Of a DNA stretch of 64,000 nucleotides, positions 23,131-33,500 are shown one piece after another. The stretch's first letter is position 1; each line of letters starts with the position of its first letter. Below the pieces are notes generated by a model. It did no database searches. It saw only the letters and a list, made by a program, of their open reading frames with translations, and was not told the origin of the DNA. This DNA comes from Gnetum montanum (Eukaryota; Streptophyta; Gnetopsida; Gnetales; Gnetaceae). Made by a program: the position numbers and the translations under genes. The stretch lies in NCBI GenBank assembly GCA_015680685.1, contig MNCI01008581.1, positions 929,911 through 993,910 on the forward strand, read 5' to 3'.

Positions 23131-23602
23131 TTACTCTGAAACTTTGTTTAGTTGATCCTCATTTCCCAGTCTTCTTTAAACTGGTTGTTCTTTCTTTTTT
23201 TGGGCTTGAGGAAGGTAGGTGGAGATGAGCAAGAGCAAGGGTGGATGAGGTGTCAAACCCCCAAAAATGATATTATTAATAAGAAAAAAAATTCAAAGTA
23301 CATCACATGCTTAATATTGAGTAGAATATATATATATATATAACAACGACAACATGAAAATGACTAGGGATGTTGGACCAAACACTAATGATAATGCCAT
23401 CCTTCGTTTTCATGAAGAGAACTATTTTACCCCAAGGGAACACACTTGGATGAATCAACACTTTTTCTAGCAACTCTTGAATATGAATCTTTAGCTTAGA
23501 TAGCTTGAGAGGAGATATCTTGTGTGGTTTCTTGAAGATAGACTTTGCACTTGGCTTAAAAGTAATCTCAAACTCCACCTCATGCATATGAGGTAACTTA
23601 GG

Positions 23603-24393
23603 TGATGAGACGCCATATGCACTAGGCCGCGATATCGCAGCCAGCCGCCATATCTATAAATAAGAGGCGGCACTCCCCTTATTTGCCAATCCTGGCTAGT
23701 GTAGCGAAGCTCTGACAGATTGATCACTCCAGAGTTAGAATTTTTCCCCATGTGCCCGCAGTAGGAGTCCTAGAGTGAACAGCTCTTTATTCGAGCAGCT
23801 TGTAACCTGAACCCAAGTTGTGTACGGCAATAAAGACGAACTTGTTTGGATAAACCTTGCAGCACGTGGTTTCAATTATTGCTTTATTTATTGCTTTCCT
23901 AGTGCGTTCAAGTACGACTTGATTACGAGCGTCTACGGACGTGTACGGCTAGTCAAGGAATCGGCTGCTTATCACACGTAGGCTAAATAGGTGCCTCAGT
24001 ACGACCACTTCGAGCACTTGCGTTACGTGTGGCGATCCCAGTAACGATTAGCGTTTGGTAAGCTGCAGTTGCATAGTTCAGGGTGTGTCCAGCAAGTGGG
24101 AACGGATGCTGACGCTAGTTAATCTAGACTTAGATCTTAGTTAGAGTTAGTTTAGTTTCTCAACCCTTTCTCCTGATAGCATAGAAGAAAGCCGAAAATA
24201 CCAAAAAAATCATATACCTCAGACTTGCTTAACCATACACCGTGACACATACAAGCAAGCCTGGGACGACAACGAATGATTAACCCCAAGTGTTTCTTGT
24301 GGCGTTAAGGCATTTAGTCTGTGGAGTTCGACCGGATCGCGCGTGCACGCTCGTTTCGTATGGTTGAGTGTAGGGGTACCTCGCCACTCATCA
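23603..24393 (+). mobile_element. Solo LTR inside the chromovirus pol
   Basis: 791 bp, ends TGATGAG...CTCATCA, with perfect 5-bp target duplication TTAGG (23598-23602 and 24394-24398). TATA box TATAAATA is at 23655-23662, a GATATC palindrome at 23631-23636 and a polyadenylation signal AATAAA at 23829-23834. The U5 hairpin is at 24220-24263. It splits the chromovirus pro-RT linker: CEFPNVF lies to its right and HEVEFEI to its left on the minus strand. It is one of the GC-richest LTR copies here, so probably among the youngest. Confidence 0.93.
24218..24265 (+). other. Conserved U5 RNA hairpin (solo LTR copy)
   Basis: Stem CAGACTTGCTT (24220-24230) pairs with AAGCAAGCCTG (24253-24263), 10 of 11 pairs, loop 22 nt. 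The same hairpin occurs in the LTRs at 32998-33040, 50561-50605 and 56461-56505 with paired base changes. It lies downstream of the polyadenylation signal, so in a full element it is in the 5' leader of the genomic RNA, upstream of the primer site. Confidence 0.65.
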
Positions 24394-25452
24394 TTAGGAA
24401 ACTTAAACCAAAATACATTAGGGAACTCACACACCATTAAAATTTGATGAATCTCCCATGTATCAGCCTCATCGATTAAGACTACATAACATAGATGGTC
24501 CTTTCACAATAAGCGATGAAAGGACCTGGAGGACATTAGATCCAACTTGATCTTCTTAGGCTTCATATGAATAGTTACCTACACACCACCATCTGGTAGT
24601 AAGAGAATGTCTTGTAATGATAATTTAAGCTACCCTTGAACCAAGACAACCAATCCATATCCAAGATTATACAGTCTTTCCCTAAATTCATGACATGCAA
24701 GTCACTAAACCAAGGAATGTCACATAGCATTACGAGCATAAATCTATAATTTGGTTCATCAAGATCATGCCACCTCTAGTGGTTCTAAATGTTAACTTTG
24801 GGAGGCTAGTTCCAATTTTGGGTTCGATCTCATCTAGTTATATTAGCCTACTAGTTGCACTTCAACTCCATTGCATGCACTCATGCATCCTCATACATGG
24901 TTAGATGAAATAGAAACAACTAAACTTTAAGGAATAGTCACAACCCTTAAACAAACCACTTCACTTGCAACACCTCATTCCTCTAAACATGTGGCACATA
25001 CATGCTCAACTTTGAGAGCTTGGCAATGTACTTAGGAATAGTACAGTTGCCCTGGTAGACTTGGTAAAACTCTTCCTTTTACATATACACATACTTGATA
25101 AGAACATAATGCACCTTGAAGATGAGTAGGAACTTGCTTCATGAAATATCAATATCCCACTAGTCCATTGCCTTCTGCTATGAGGTCCATCATTAACTAG
25201 TTGCATGCTTCAACTAGTACACCTCTAGTTGTTTCTATTGCATTAGAGAATAGCCCATTAGCTTGAAGGCCTTACCAATCTCCTCAAGCCATTTTGTGGT
25301 AGCCATAGGTTCTTCCACATTCATAAATGTGGATTATCCTTATTTATGGAATTGCTCCATAAGCTCACATCCTAAGGATTACCTATCATCACTTGAGTTG
25401 CTACCTTCAAATGATAAAGTGACCAATTTTTACTCTATTTGTTACTACAAAA

Positions 25453-25764
25453 CTCAAGTAGACATTAGTTGATATCCACCTAACTACTATTCTTAGACTA
25501 GGATTGTCAACAATTGGGATCCATAGCTCTAGTTGCAAATCCTATATAACTTGATGGTTCAAATTAAGGTTGGGGTTTGGTGTTGAGTTGTGAGGCCCAA
25601 CATTATCATTCATGTCTACTTCAAAACCTCTCTTGCCACCTATCGTCTAAATACACAAGCCACAATCCATCTATAATAATCAAAAACTCAAGTAGACATT
25701 ACTTGATATCCACATAATTACTATGCTTAGACTAGGATTGTTAACAATTGGGATCTATAGCTCT
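25453..25764. repeat. ~234-bp tandem repeat, left part
   Basis: Unit 1 is 25453-25686 and unit 2 starts at 25687 (both begin CTCAAGTAGACATTA.TTGATATCC). Unit 2 is broken at 25764 by element 1 and the array resumes at 33175. It lies beyond the upstream end of the minus-strand chromovirus gag, so it may be that element's leader. Confidence 0.8.
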
Positions 25765-25765
25765 A

Positions 25766-26053
25766 TGCTCAACCATACGAATACATGCATTTCACACAAG
25801 ATTTGGTCGAATTCCAAGGACTAAGTGCCTATGTGCCTTTGTGGAACAAAGACAGTTTAATTGATCGTTGTCTTCTCAAACTTACTTAACCATATAATCA
25901 TGACATACAAGTAAGTTTGGGAAGACAATGATCAATCAACCCGTCTTTTTTTCACAAAGCCGCATAGGCACTTAGTCCTTGGAATTTGACTGGATCTTGC
26001 ATGAAACGCTTGTATTCGTATGGTTGAGCATAGGGGTACCTCACCGCTCATCA
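25766..26053. repeat. Palindromic U5: inverted plus direct copy of the LTR end
   Basis: Left arm 25766-25887 is the reverse complement of right arm 25909-26030, about 86% identical (17 differences in about 122 by hand), around a ~21-nt loop. The right arm is the ordinary LTR end, which continues to ...CTCATCA at 26053. The left arm lacks the last 22 bp of the LTR end. The turn coincides with the family's U5 hairpin (CAAACTTACTT / AAGTAAGTTTG). All U3 and R sequence is missing from this side. Confidence 0.9.
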
Positions 26054-26054
26054 T

Positions 26055-26072
26055 TGGCAATGTTGTTGGGGA
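26055..26072 (+). promoter_or_regulatory. Primer-binding site of element 1
   Basis: TGGCAATGTTGTTGGGGA begins 1 nt after the LTR end. It is a decayed form of the complement of plant tRNA-Asp 3' end (TGGCGCCGTTGCCGGGGA), matching at 13 of 18 positions. Confidence 0.75.
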
Positions 26073-26189
26073 CTTATTTGTTTGTGCACTAACTAGAACT
26101 TAGGAAATCATTCACATCATTGGAACGAACCCTTAGGGTTGATTGAGAAAATAATAAATAAGAACACATTGCACTCTGAATAGAAAATC

Positions 26190-28430
26190 ATGTCTCCTTC
26201 TTCGTACGAAAGTGTCTCATCGCCTAGGTCTGAAATAGGAAACAATTGACGGTGTAATACACATGATGTTGATTCGCTAGTCCCTCAACAAGTTAGAGTG
26301 GTATATATTCATCCTGATGAGTATATACCAGACTTCACCTTTATCCTCCATCAAGATGAACAACTACGTTGGTAAGACTTAGAAGGTAACATAGTGTTAC
26401 CTCCCGATCGTTCAGTCCCAAGCATGTTTCTTTGTGCTCTCACACGAATTGGCATGTCACACTTATACGTAGAATACATTGTGCAAGACCATGNTTTTCT
26501 TCCCTTGACTTTGGCAAATGGGTTGTGTATCAGGACCTTCATTCCACTATTCATAACCTAGGTTCTAATACCCATGGGCACAAAGGGTCCAAAAAAGGGA
26601 CACAAAACTCATGATAAAGGTGGACATTCTGATTGCAATTGAGATCAGCACCGAGATCACATAAGAGAAGGTAGCAAACATCATCATGATGAAGATTCTC
26701 CTTCTTCTTCACCTTCATCATCTCCTTCATCCTCTCCTTCAATATCTAGACGCAGTCATAAAGAAAAAGACCATGGGGATAAAGGTAGGAAAATTGGAAG
26801 TCATAGACGAAACAACCAAGAAAGAGGATGAGGGCACTTTAGAGAGTCACAACATAGAAGAAGGGAGAGTAGGGAACAACGTAGGCATCATAGACACCAT
26901 GGACAAGACGATCACAATGAACCCCTACTCGCTACTTGAAGTATGTTAGACATAACTGAGGCTGTTAGAATTCCAATAAGGCACCAGGAAGATAGTAGGA
27001 TCAAGAGATTAGATATGAAAAACATCTTGCAATTTGAAGGGGGATACAATGCTGATCCTTTGAATCATTTACAAGCATTCCATGATGCGTGTGCCTTACA
27101 AAACATAGAGAATGAATGGAAAAAACTTAAGTTGTTCCCACGGACATTAGTTAAAGAAGTAGAAAGCTGGTACTAGTCTTTAGAACCGGAATCCATTCGT
27201 AGGTGGAGTACTATGTTCGAACTATTTAATGACAAGTACCAAACGTACTCCCAAGTGTCTAACTTGCAAAATCAAATCCACGACTAGAAACAAGGAGGAC
27301 ATGAACCCTTGGATGCTACCATGGGCTGATACTATGCAGTGTTACATCGTTGTCCTAGCCATGATTATTTGCAAAGGGATCAACTGCACCATCTCGTGGA
27401 TGGGCTTAGGCATGAAACAATAAGAACCCTTGGGACTTATGCCAAAGGAAGACTATCTGAGCTTAGGTCCCATCAAATTCAAAGACTATTGGAGCAAGTT
27501 GCTAAGGAAGAAGGTGAGCTATGGAAGAGAGAAAGTGAGAAAGAGTATAACCGAGATTCTTTCCTCTAGAAGAGGGGAGTAAGATTTTGTGAAGATGAAG
27601 AAGAGTCACCACTCAAAGAGATGGTGAATAGGAAAACTTTGCCTATCCAAAAGTTGACATTAGAAGTATCGGAAAAGGTAGACCAAATGTGGGATTCCCT
27701 AGATAATAGATTTAAGTCTATTCTTAAAATAGTAGAGAAGTCTCAAGAGCAAGGTAGTGATCGTGAAAAAAGAAAAAAGAGAGAAGCTGAACATGCAGGT
27801 AGCAAGGGTAAGGGCAAAGTTTCCACCATTGAAGAGGTTGTGGATTTGGAAACAGACAATGATAGTGAATGTGAGATATGTCAATATGACCATATTAAGG
27901 GATGTTGCCCTGTAATCTCACATTTACAGGAGTTTGGGGTGTATGCACTCAACCCACGATTGAACAAACAACAAACACCTCGAAGGTTACCTTACCCTCA
28001 AGGTAACCCAAGACAGTTCCACCAACCCTTAACATATTATCCCAATGGAACTCCACCACAACCAATTGAGCAATATCAACAGTTCCAATGCCCATAATCA
28101 TGGGGAATGCCACCACCAAGGCAACAGTATCCTTACCAGAAAACTGACCTGTATGGATGTTATGTGCATCAGCCAATCTCCCCATATGACTCTACTGGTC
28201 ATGTCACTCTTCAACCTCACTACCAAGCCTACAAGTATTATGGGACTCCCTCTTCTAGGGGCAATATCTCACAAGCATATCATCCTTATCATCTGGCTGC
28301 ATCTCTTCCACCAATAGCTCCACTACCACCTACTCCAGCTATGCAAGGTGAAATCCCTACCCAGTCGTAGCAACGTAATGCCACAAGAGCTGTTAACTCT
28401 CAACCTAATGTTGGTTTCAATAACCACATG
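26190..28430 (+). pseudogene. gag: Element 1 gag
   Basis: Structural polyprotein, broken by frameshifts, stops and an N at 26494. Likely start ATG 26190, at the same place as in element 3. Order: a short N-terminal domain around VYIHPDEY; a Ser/His/Arg-rich disordered stretch (about 26590-26860, SPSSSPSSPSSSPS and RRRESREQRRHHRHH); the gag core (26960-27176, FEGGYNADPLNHLQAFHDAC...LKLFPRTLVKEVESWY; continued 27200-27570, with LSELRSHQIQRLLEQVAKEEGE); a CCHC-like knuckle CEICQYDHIKGCC from 27870 (spacing C-x2-C-x3-H-x4-C); and a Pro/Gln-rich linker to about 28430. The gene is non-functional. Confidence 0.85.
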
Positions 28431-28549
28431 AAGAAAAGACCTTTCTTTAGAACCAAAAGACCAACCAAGCCCTTGCAATCACAAGCGATTGATTCCTTAG
28501 ATGCCTCAGTATCAATCAAAACTTCAGACCTCCTTCAACTCAACCACTG

Positions 28550-29110
28550 TACTCAACGCATATGATCATGCTAACACATGCCATCACCGATTGGATCAAA
28601 GCTAGCCACCTTCCCAAGAAATTATTTGATCCTGGGAGTCCTCTGATATACTTACTAATCGCTAGAAATGCATCATGCAAGGTTCTTTTGGATTCAGGTT
28701 CCAGTGTCAACTTGATTTCTCAAGAAATGTACAAGGCCTGGAACTTGCCTCCATTGAAAAAGAGCAACATCTATCTAGAGTTGGCTCACGAGTCCATCAC
28801 TATCCCATTGGGACTGGTGGAAGACATTGTTACAACTATTTGTGGGTTGTCATACCTAGCTAACTTCCTAGTGATTTAGGTAAATAACGGTAAAGGGGAC
28901 TTCCAAATCATAATGGGAAGAGCATGGCTAAGCACCATTAATGCATGCCTAGGAATCCGCAATCTTTCCCTAGAAATATCAAAGGAAAATACATTCAAAA
29001 ATATTGAGAAGAAGAAAGTTCCGTGCATCGCATATAGTGACATAGGGTGTAATTGCATGCAGAGGTCATGGTCTGTGCAAAGTTTAATATTGCCTGCATG
29101 CAATTAGTGT
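28550..29110 (+). pseudogene. Element 1 aspartic protease domain
   Basis: Would have cleaved the gag-pol polyprotein. FDPGSPLIYLLI...CKVLLDSGSSVNLIS carries the catalytic D-S-G (Asp codon at about 28691). The frame continues SQEMYKAWNLPPLKKSNIYLE...TIPLGLVEDIVTT and is broken by a stop at 28877. The downstream part, FQIIMGRAWLSTINACLGI, corresponds to the family's ILGRPFL-type flap-helix block. The catalytic triplet is intact but the frame is not. It lies between the gag linker and the RT linker, the normal order. Confidence 0.85.
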
Positions 29111-29439
29111 GCACAAGTGATCAACATACAAAGATGCTTGTATGTAGCAACCACACAACAAGAATGCACCTAGTGGCTGACAACTGATCAAGAAAGTAGT
29201 TCACTCATATGCATGGAACCAACTAAGGGTTTGACTTGCACTTACATCAATAGCATAGATGCATTAGAGCAAGTCCACCGCCAACTTCCAAGTATTAACC
29301 TTGAAAATGTCAATTGGGGAAAGTTGGAAATCCCTGAGAAATATAAGCAGGAGCCCCTCGAGCTGAAACCATTTCCCACCAGTATGGAATACACGTTCCT
29401 TAAAAATGAAAAACTGGTAATTATCAATACTAAGCTTGC

Positions 29440-30300
29440 TCCTCAATAGAAAGAAGAATTGCTGAATGTAATAAATAAATGATCGAAAGCCTTCGCTTGG
29501 TCATATCCTGAATTAATTGGGATAGATCCTAGGATATGCCAACATAGAATTTACACTGACCCCTCCATGAAGCCTCAAAGACAATCGCAAAGGCATTTAA
29601 ACCCAAAGCTGAAGCAAGTAGTCAAGGAAGAAATTGAACAGCTTCTCAAGGCTAGGTTCATATACCCCATTGCTGATAGAGAATGGGTTAGCCCCTTAGT
29701 TATTGTGCCTAGAAAGGGAGGCAAATGGAGGGTGTGCATAGATTTTCGGCTACTAAATATGGCAAAATTCAAAGATCACTTTCCATTGCCATTTGTTGGC
29801 CAAGTCTGAGACACTATCATAGGGCATCACTATTATAGTTTTCTGGATGGATATAGTGGATATAACCAAATACAAATAGCCCTAGAAGATCAAGCCAAGA
29901 ATACATTCACCAGTCCTTGGGGAACATTTGCATACAAACATATGCCATTTGACTTATGCAATGCCCCTGCAACATTTCAATGACTAGTTCTAAGCATATT
30001 CCAATAGCAAATAGGGAATAGCGTGGAGGTCTTTATGGACAACTTCTCCACTTATGGAGCAAACTTTTATCAAGCCTTGGACTAGTTGGAGTAAGTGTCA
30101 AAAAGATGTGTAGAAACCAATTTGAGGCTCAATTGGTAGAAAATCCATTTGATGGTCCAAGAGGGTGTAGTACTAGGGCACAAAATCTCACACACAGGGA
30201 TAGAGGTAGACCTTGAGAAAATCAAAGTTATCCAAGGAATTATCCGTCAATTAAAAATTGTCAAAGATATTTGGTAATTCCTTGGACATATTGGCTACCT
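29440..30300 (+). pseudogene. Element 1 reverse transcriptase
   Basis: Linker KAFAWSYPELIGIDPRICQHRI precedes the RT. The best frame, 29567-29809, has KEEIEQLLKARFIYPIAD, EWVSPLVIVPRKGGKWRVCI and DFRLLN. Then after a stop come HHYYSFLDGYSGYNQIQIA, FTSPWGTFAYKHMPF, LCNAPATFQ, the active-site block VEVFMDNFSTYG, and EGVVLGHKISHTGIEVD. The second catalytic aspartate of the MDD motif is Asn, so the enzyme would be dead even with an open frame. Similarity fades after FLGHIGYLR near 30300. Confidence 0.9.
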
Positions 30301-30429
30301 CCGTACACTATCCATGGCATGTGACCTTAATTGTGGCTTTGATCTAGCACAAAAATAATGGTTAGTAATCCTTAACTTGCTAGATGAAAATTGACTAGTT
30401 GCCCTGTCATCTAACGAATTGCACAAGGC

Positions 30430-30750
30430 ATTCAATAAGCAACGTCATGACATCAATTGGGAGATAAGGTTCTCTACTGGAATCCCACACATGTGCCACA
30501 ATGTACTAAATTTCAAACACTGTGGGAAGGACCTTATATTATTTACGTAATTTTTCCTTCAAGGGCCATGACAATATACAAACCTAAGAGCTCAGATAAG
30601 AAACTTTTGGTCAACGTGCAACAAACCAAACCTTTTCATGAGCTTAGGACAGCCAGTACACATGCTACCTCTATTGATGGACAACCTTGCTCACTATTTC
30701 AGATCTCCTTCTTCCAAATTAGTCATGGGAGAGATGGCCACCTATGCTAA
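30430..30750 (+). pseudogene. Element 1 integrase C-terminal (GPY/F-type) tail
   Basis: ELHKAFNKQRHDINWEIR leads into GDKVLYWNPTHVPQCTKFQTLWEGPYII, the family's C-terminal integrase module, in which LWEGPYII is the GPY/F motif. The catalytic core with its D,D(35)E residues and the zinc-binding HHCC domain are absent. They were lost with RNase H in a deletion ending close to 30430. Confidence 0.8.
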
Positions 30751-32342
30751 CCGTTCTAGGCCCTAAGTTCTTTTTGAATTTTTGTTTTGCACATTTGTTT
30801 TCACATTTTTTGTTTTACACATTCTTTCAACTTTTCTTGTTTTTTTTTACACCATCATTCATATTTTTACTATTTATTTGTTTGCTTGATTGCTTTTGTT
30901 TGTCATCCAATAAGTGCTCATGATGGTGGATTGAATTATATCATATTGATTGCTAATGTTTGATTTTTACCCTTGAATTATGATGTTGATATTAAGGTAT
31001 GGTTCTTTTGGTAAAACAGCCAATGAGTCCACGCCGTCCACTCATCCATACAACTCTATGGTCTCCTTTGGCTTGGAATTGTACAATCCCTTTTTTCTAA
31101 GTAAACTTTTAATGAATTGGTGGTTGGGTATTTTTCAAACCAAGGAAAGACTGAAAGGATGAAAAGGGTGTGACTTCAAGGGGATTCGATGCATTTGTGC
31201 TAGTCATTCTCTTGGGTGCTTGGATGATTTTTCTTGGGTTTTTCGCCATTCTGACATTGCTCAAAAATTAGGAAGCTAAGTGAATAAAAATAAGTCTTTG
31301 CATGGTGTGGTTCTCACACACACAAAAAAAGTGAGAATTCAAAGCCCACCCCTTAGACAAAATAAATGCAAAAATAAAAAATAAAAAAATGCATGGGTCT
31401 TTGCATGGTGTGGTTCCCATTCAAAAAAAGAAAAAAAACAACAACATGGGAATTCAAAGCACATCCTTTAGACCAAATAAAAGGGCTACAAGCACTNCTT
31501 CTAAATGACATTCCTAGAGCCTACAGACTCTTTGGTTTGTGGGTTTGTCAGGGCATAAAGGGAATGAGGCTGCTTTGGGGAGGACCCACTGGCATTCCTT
31601 TTGGTGCAATTGTTAAGTTCTTTTCTTTAAACATTTTCTACAATCAATTATATCTTGTTTCATCCCCATCCATAACATTCATTTTATTGGCATTGCCATT
31701 GTTATTTTTTCCCATCTTTCTTATTCCTGATATTTTTCCATCTTATAGCTACTGGAGGTTTTCTCTTAGTCATGGGGGTCCTAGCACAAATTTTTCAATT
31801 TTCTCCATTTTACTATTTTCCTAACCCCTACACCTTGGGTAGTCACCTATGATAAATCTTCAAACCAGTTTTCTGCCATAACCACAACGTAGCCAATGCG
31901 CTTCATATCGAGGCAAGGTATCAACTGCATTGTGGTTTATCTATCCTTGCTCATTTGTTGTGTATGCAAATGGTGATCATAAAAATAATGGATTGTGCTT
32001 GGAGGAAGCACTTAGGATGGACTGGAACTAGAGCATTTATGAAAGGAGCATGTTTAGTGCCATGATTATGGATAAACAACAGAAGGCACAATCTTGGCAT
32101 TGGTGGCAACACGCTTCATCTTCTCTCTCTCTCTTTCTCTTCAAGCTGCCAAATAAGGCTTGGATGTCATTTATGTACAAGTGCTTACCACAATGGAAAT
32201 GAACACTAATGTTGTAATATGCTTATTGATCCGTTCACTGGGCATGTTGAGTCTATCATCCCATTCCACCATTAGTTGTTAATTAGTCAATAATCCAATA
32301 CCTTCCCAATATTTTTCAAGGAACTTGAGGATGAGTTTTCAT
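30751..32342 (+). other. Element 1 long 3' non-coding region
   Basis: About 1.6 kb between the pol end and the polypurine tract with no conserved reading frame. It matches 54140-55775 in element 3 block by block (GGTATGG...GGCAATGAGTCCAC; GTGAGAATTCAAAGC; AATGACATTCC.AGAG.CTACAGACTCTTTG; CTGCCAAATAAGGC). It also matches the minus-strand 3' region of element 4. The 143-codon frame at 31393-31824 crosses an N and is not conserved in element 3, so I do not call it a gene. GTGTGGTTCTCAC and GTGTGGTTCCCAT are a local duplication near 31306 and 31408. Confidence 0.7.
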
Positions 32343-32357
32343 TCAATCGTGGGGGTA
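32343..32357 (+). promoter_or_regulatory. Polypurine tract of element 1
   Basis: TCAATCGTGGGGGTA directly precedes the 3' LTR. The same motif (...CATGGGGGTA) precedes the LTRs of elements 3 and 4. Confidence 0.8.
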
Positions 32358-33174
32358 TGACGAGTGCGGTTACTCTAATTATTAGAGTGGTTATTATTAG
32401 AGCAGTTGTTCCTGGGTTACTCCTAGGCCTATAAATACAATGCCCAAGTGCACAATAGGGAGTAATTTAGAAGAAGGAAGTCTTGGAAGGAAGTATTTCA
32501 AGGGAAGTCTTTTAGAAGTCAAGTTAGAGTATTTTCCAAGTGCCCACAGTAGGAGGTCTAAGTGTGGATGGATCTTTATTCGAGCATTATGTACCTGAGC
32601 ACACCTTGTGTATGACAATAAAGACGAGGTCTTGGATTCATCCTTGTAGCATTTGAGATTTCTTTTCTTACTCATTTCCTTCATTTTATTTTCTTCTGCA
32701 TTTATTTTATTTTATTTTATGCACTTTGCATTTCTGTTATTAGCACACACAATATGATCACTTTGAGCATGCGTGTAACACTTGGTAACCTAGTAACGAT
32801 TAGCGTTTGGTAATCCCAATAGTGTTCAACTGGTTCAAGATGTGTATAGCAAGTGAGAATGGATACTAGTGTTAGGATTAGTTTAAAGCCTAGTTTATTA
32901 CTAGTTAAGTTAAATTAGTCACTTAGTTATCTCTCTTTCTCCTCCCTTATTAGTAGCAGGACATAAAAAACATAAAATCTATAAAAATCATATGCCTCAA
33001 ACTTACTTAACCATACAATTGTGACATACAAGTAAGTTTGGGAAGACAACGATCAATCAACCCATCTTTGTTCCACAAAGGCACATAGGCACTTAGTCCT
33101 TGGAATTCGACCGAATCTTGCATGAAATGCTTGTCTTTGTATGGTTGAGCGTAGGGGTACCTCACCGCTCATCA
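32358..33174 (+). repeat. 3' LTR of element 1
   Basis: 817 bp, TGACGAG...CTCATCA. TATA box TATAAATA at 32430-32437, AATAAA at 32617-32622, perfect 11-bp U5 stem (32998-33008 with 33030-33040). Unlike its relatives, U3 here has no GATATC; instead it carries an ATTATTAGAGTGG/ATTATTAGAGCAG doublet. Over the shared ~143 bp it differs by about 9% from the direct 5' U5 arm. Confidence 0.9.
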
Positions 33175-33500
33175 CCCAACATTATCATTCATACCTACTT
33201 CAAAACCTCTCTTGCCACCTACTATCTAAATACACAAGCCACAATCCATCTATAATAATAAAAAACTCAAGTAGACATTAGTTGATATCCACATAATTAC
33301 TATGCTTAGACTAGGATTGTTAACAATTGGGATCTATAGCTCTGGTTCTAAATCTTGTACAACTTAAGGATTCAAATCAAGGTTGGAGTTTTGTGTTGAG
33401 TTGTGAGGCTTAACATCATCATTTGTACCTACTTCATGACCTCTCTTGCCACCTACCATCTAAACACAAGTCACAATCCATCTATAATAACTAAAAATTA
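33175..33500. repeat. ~234-bp tandem repeat, right part, starting with a 169-bp flank duplication
   Basis: 33175-33343 repeats 25596-25764 (169 bp, about 7 differences, no net indel). A further unit starts at 33267 and a more decayed one runs to about 33500 (TTGTGTTGAGTTGTGAGG...CACAATCCATCTATAATAA). Confidence 0.85.

Larger units (their letters stand above)
23345..25325 (-). mobile_element. Chromovirus-type Ty3/gypsy gag-pol relic
   Basis: Read on the minus strand from right to left. The gag C-terminal half is at about 25320-24950 (WLEEIGKAFKLMGYS, then FYQVYQGNC...AKLSKLS, the chromoviral gag pattern ending before the zinc knuckle). The protease tail is at about 24770-24560 (CDIPWFSDLHVMNLG.DCIILDMDWLS, where DMDWLS matches the family's GMDWLS). 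Then the pro-RT linker and RT start: CEFPNVF at 24437-24400 and, after an interrupting LTR, HEVEFEITFKPSAKSI...LLEKVLIHPSVFPWG and KTKDG at 23587-23400. Everything after KDG, including the RT catalytic motif, RNase H and integrase, is missing. Many stops and frameshifts; non-functional. Confidence 0.85.
25765..33174 (+). mobile_element. Element 1: Athila-like Ty3/gypsy element, rearranged and internally deleted
   Basis: 7.4 kb. Order: palindromic U5 remnant (25765-26053), tRNA-Asp-type primer site (26055-26072), gag, protease, RT, integrase C-terminal tail, long 3' non-coding region, polypurine tract, 3' LTR (32358-33174). The RT keeps WVSPLVIVPRKGG, LCNAPATFQ and EGVVLGHKIS, typical of the Athila/Tat clade. 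About 1.5-2 kb (RNase H and most of the integrase) are deleted between about 30300 and 30450. There is no 5-bp target duplication; instead 169 bp are repeated at both sides. One N lies at 26494 and another at 31497. Confidence 0.9.

Noticed and set aside
23491-23751. 86-codon minus-strand frame as a gene
   Set aside because: It runs across the border of the solo LTR and the chromovirus; a chimera of unrelated sequences.
25765-26053. Two independent inverted LTR insertions as the source of the palindrome
   Set aside because: Less likely than fold-back copying, because the turn coincides exactly with the natural hairpin, all U3/R is missing, and the two arms and the 3' LTR are about equally diverged. 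Not fully excluded.
31393-31824. 143-codon frame in the element 1 3' region as a possible env-like gene
   Set aside because: It crosses an N, the matching part of element 3 is missing or not open, and the hydrophobic stretch lies in T-rich sequence. No support for a third gene.
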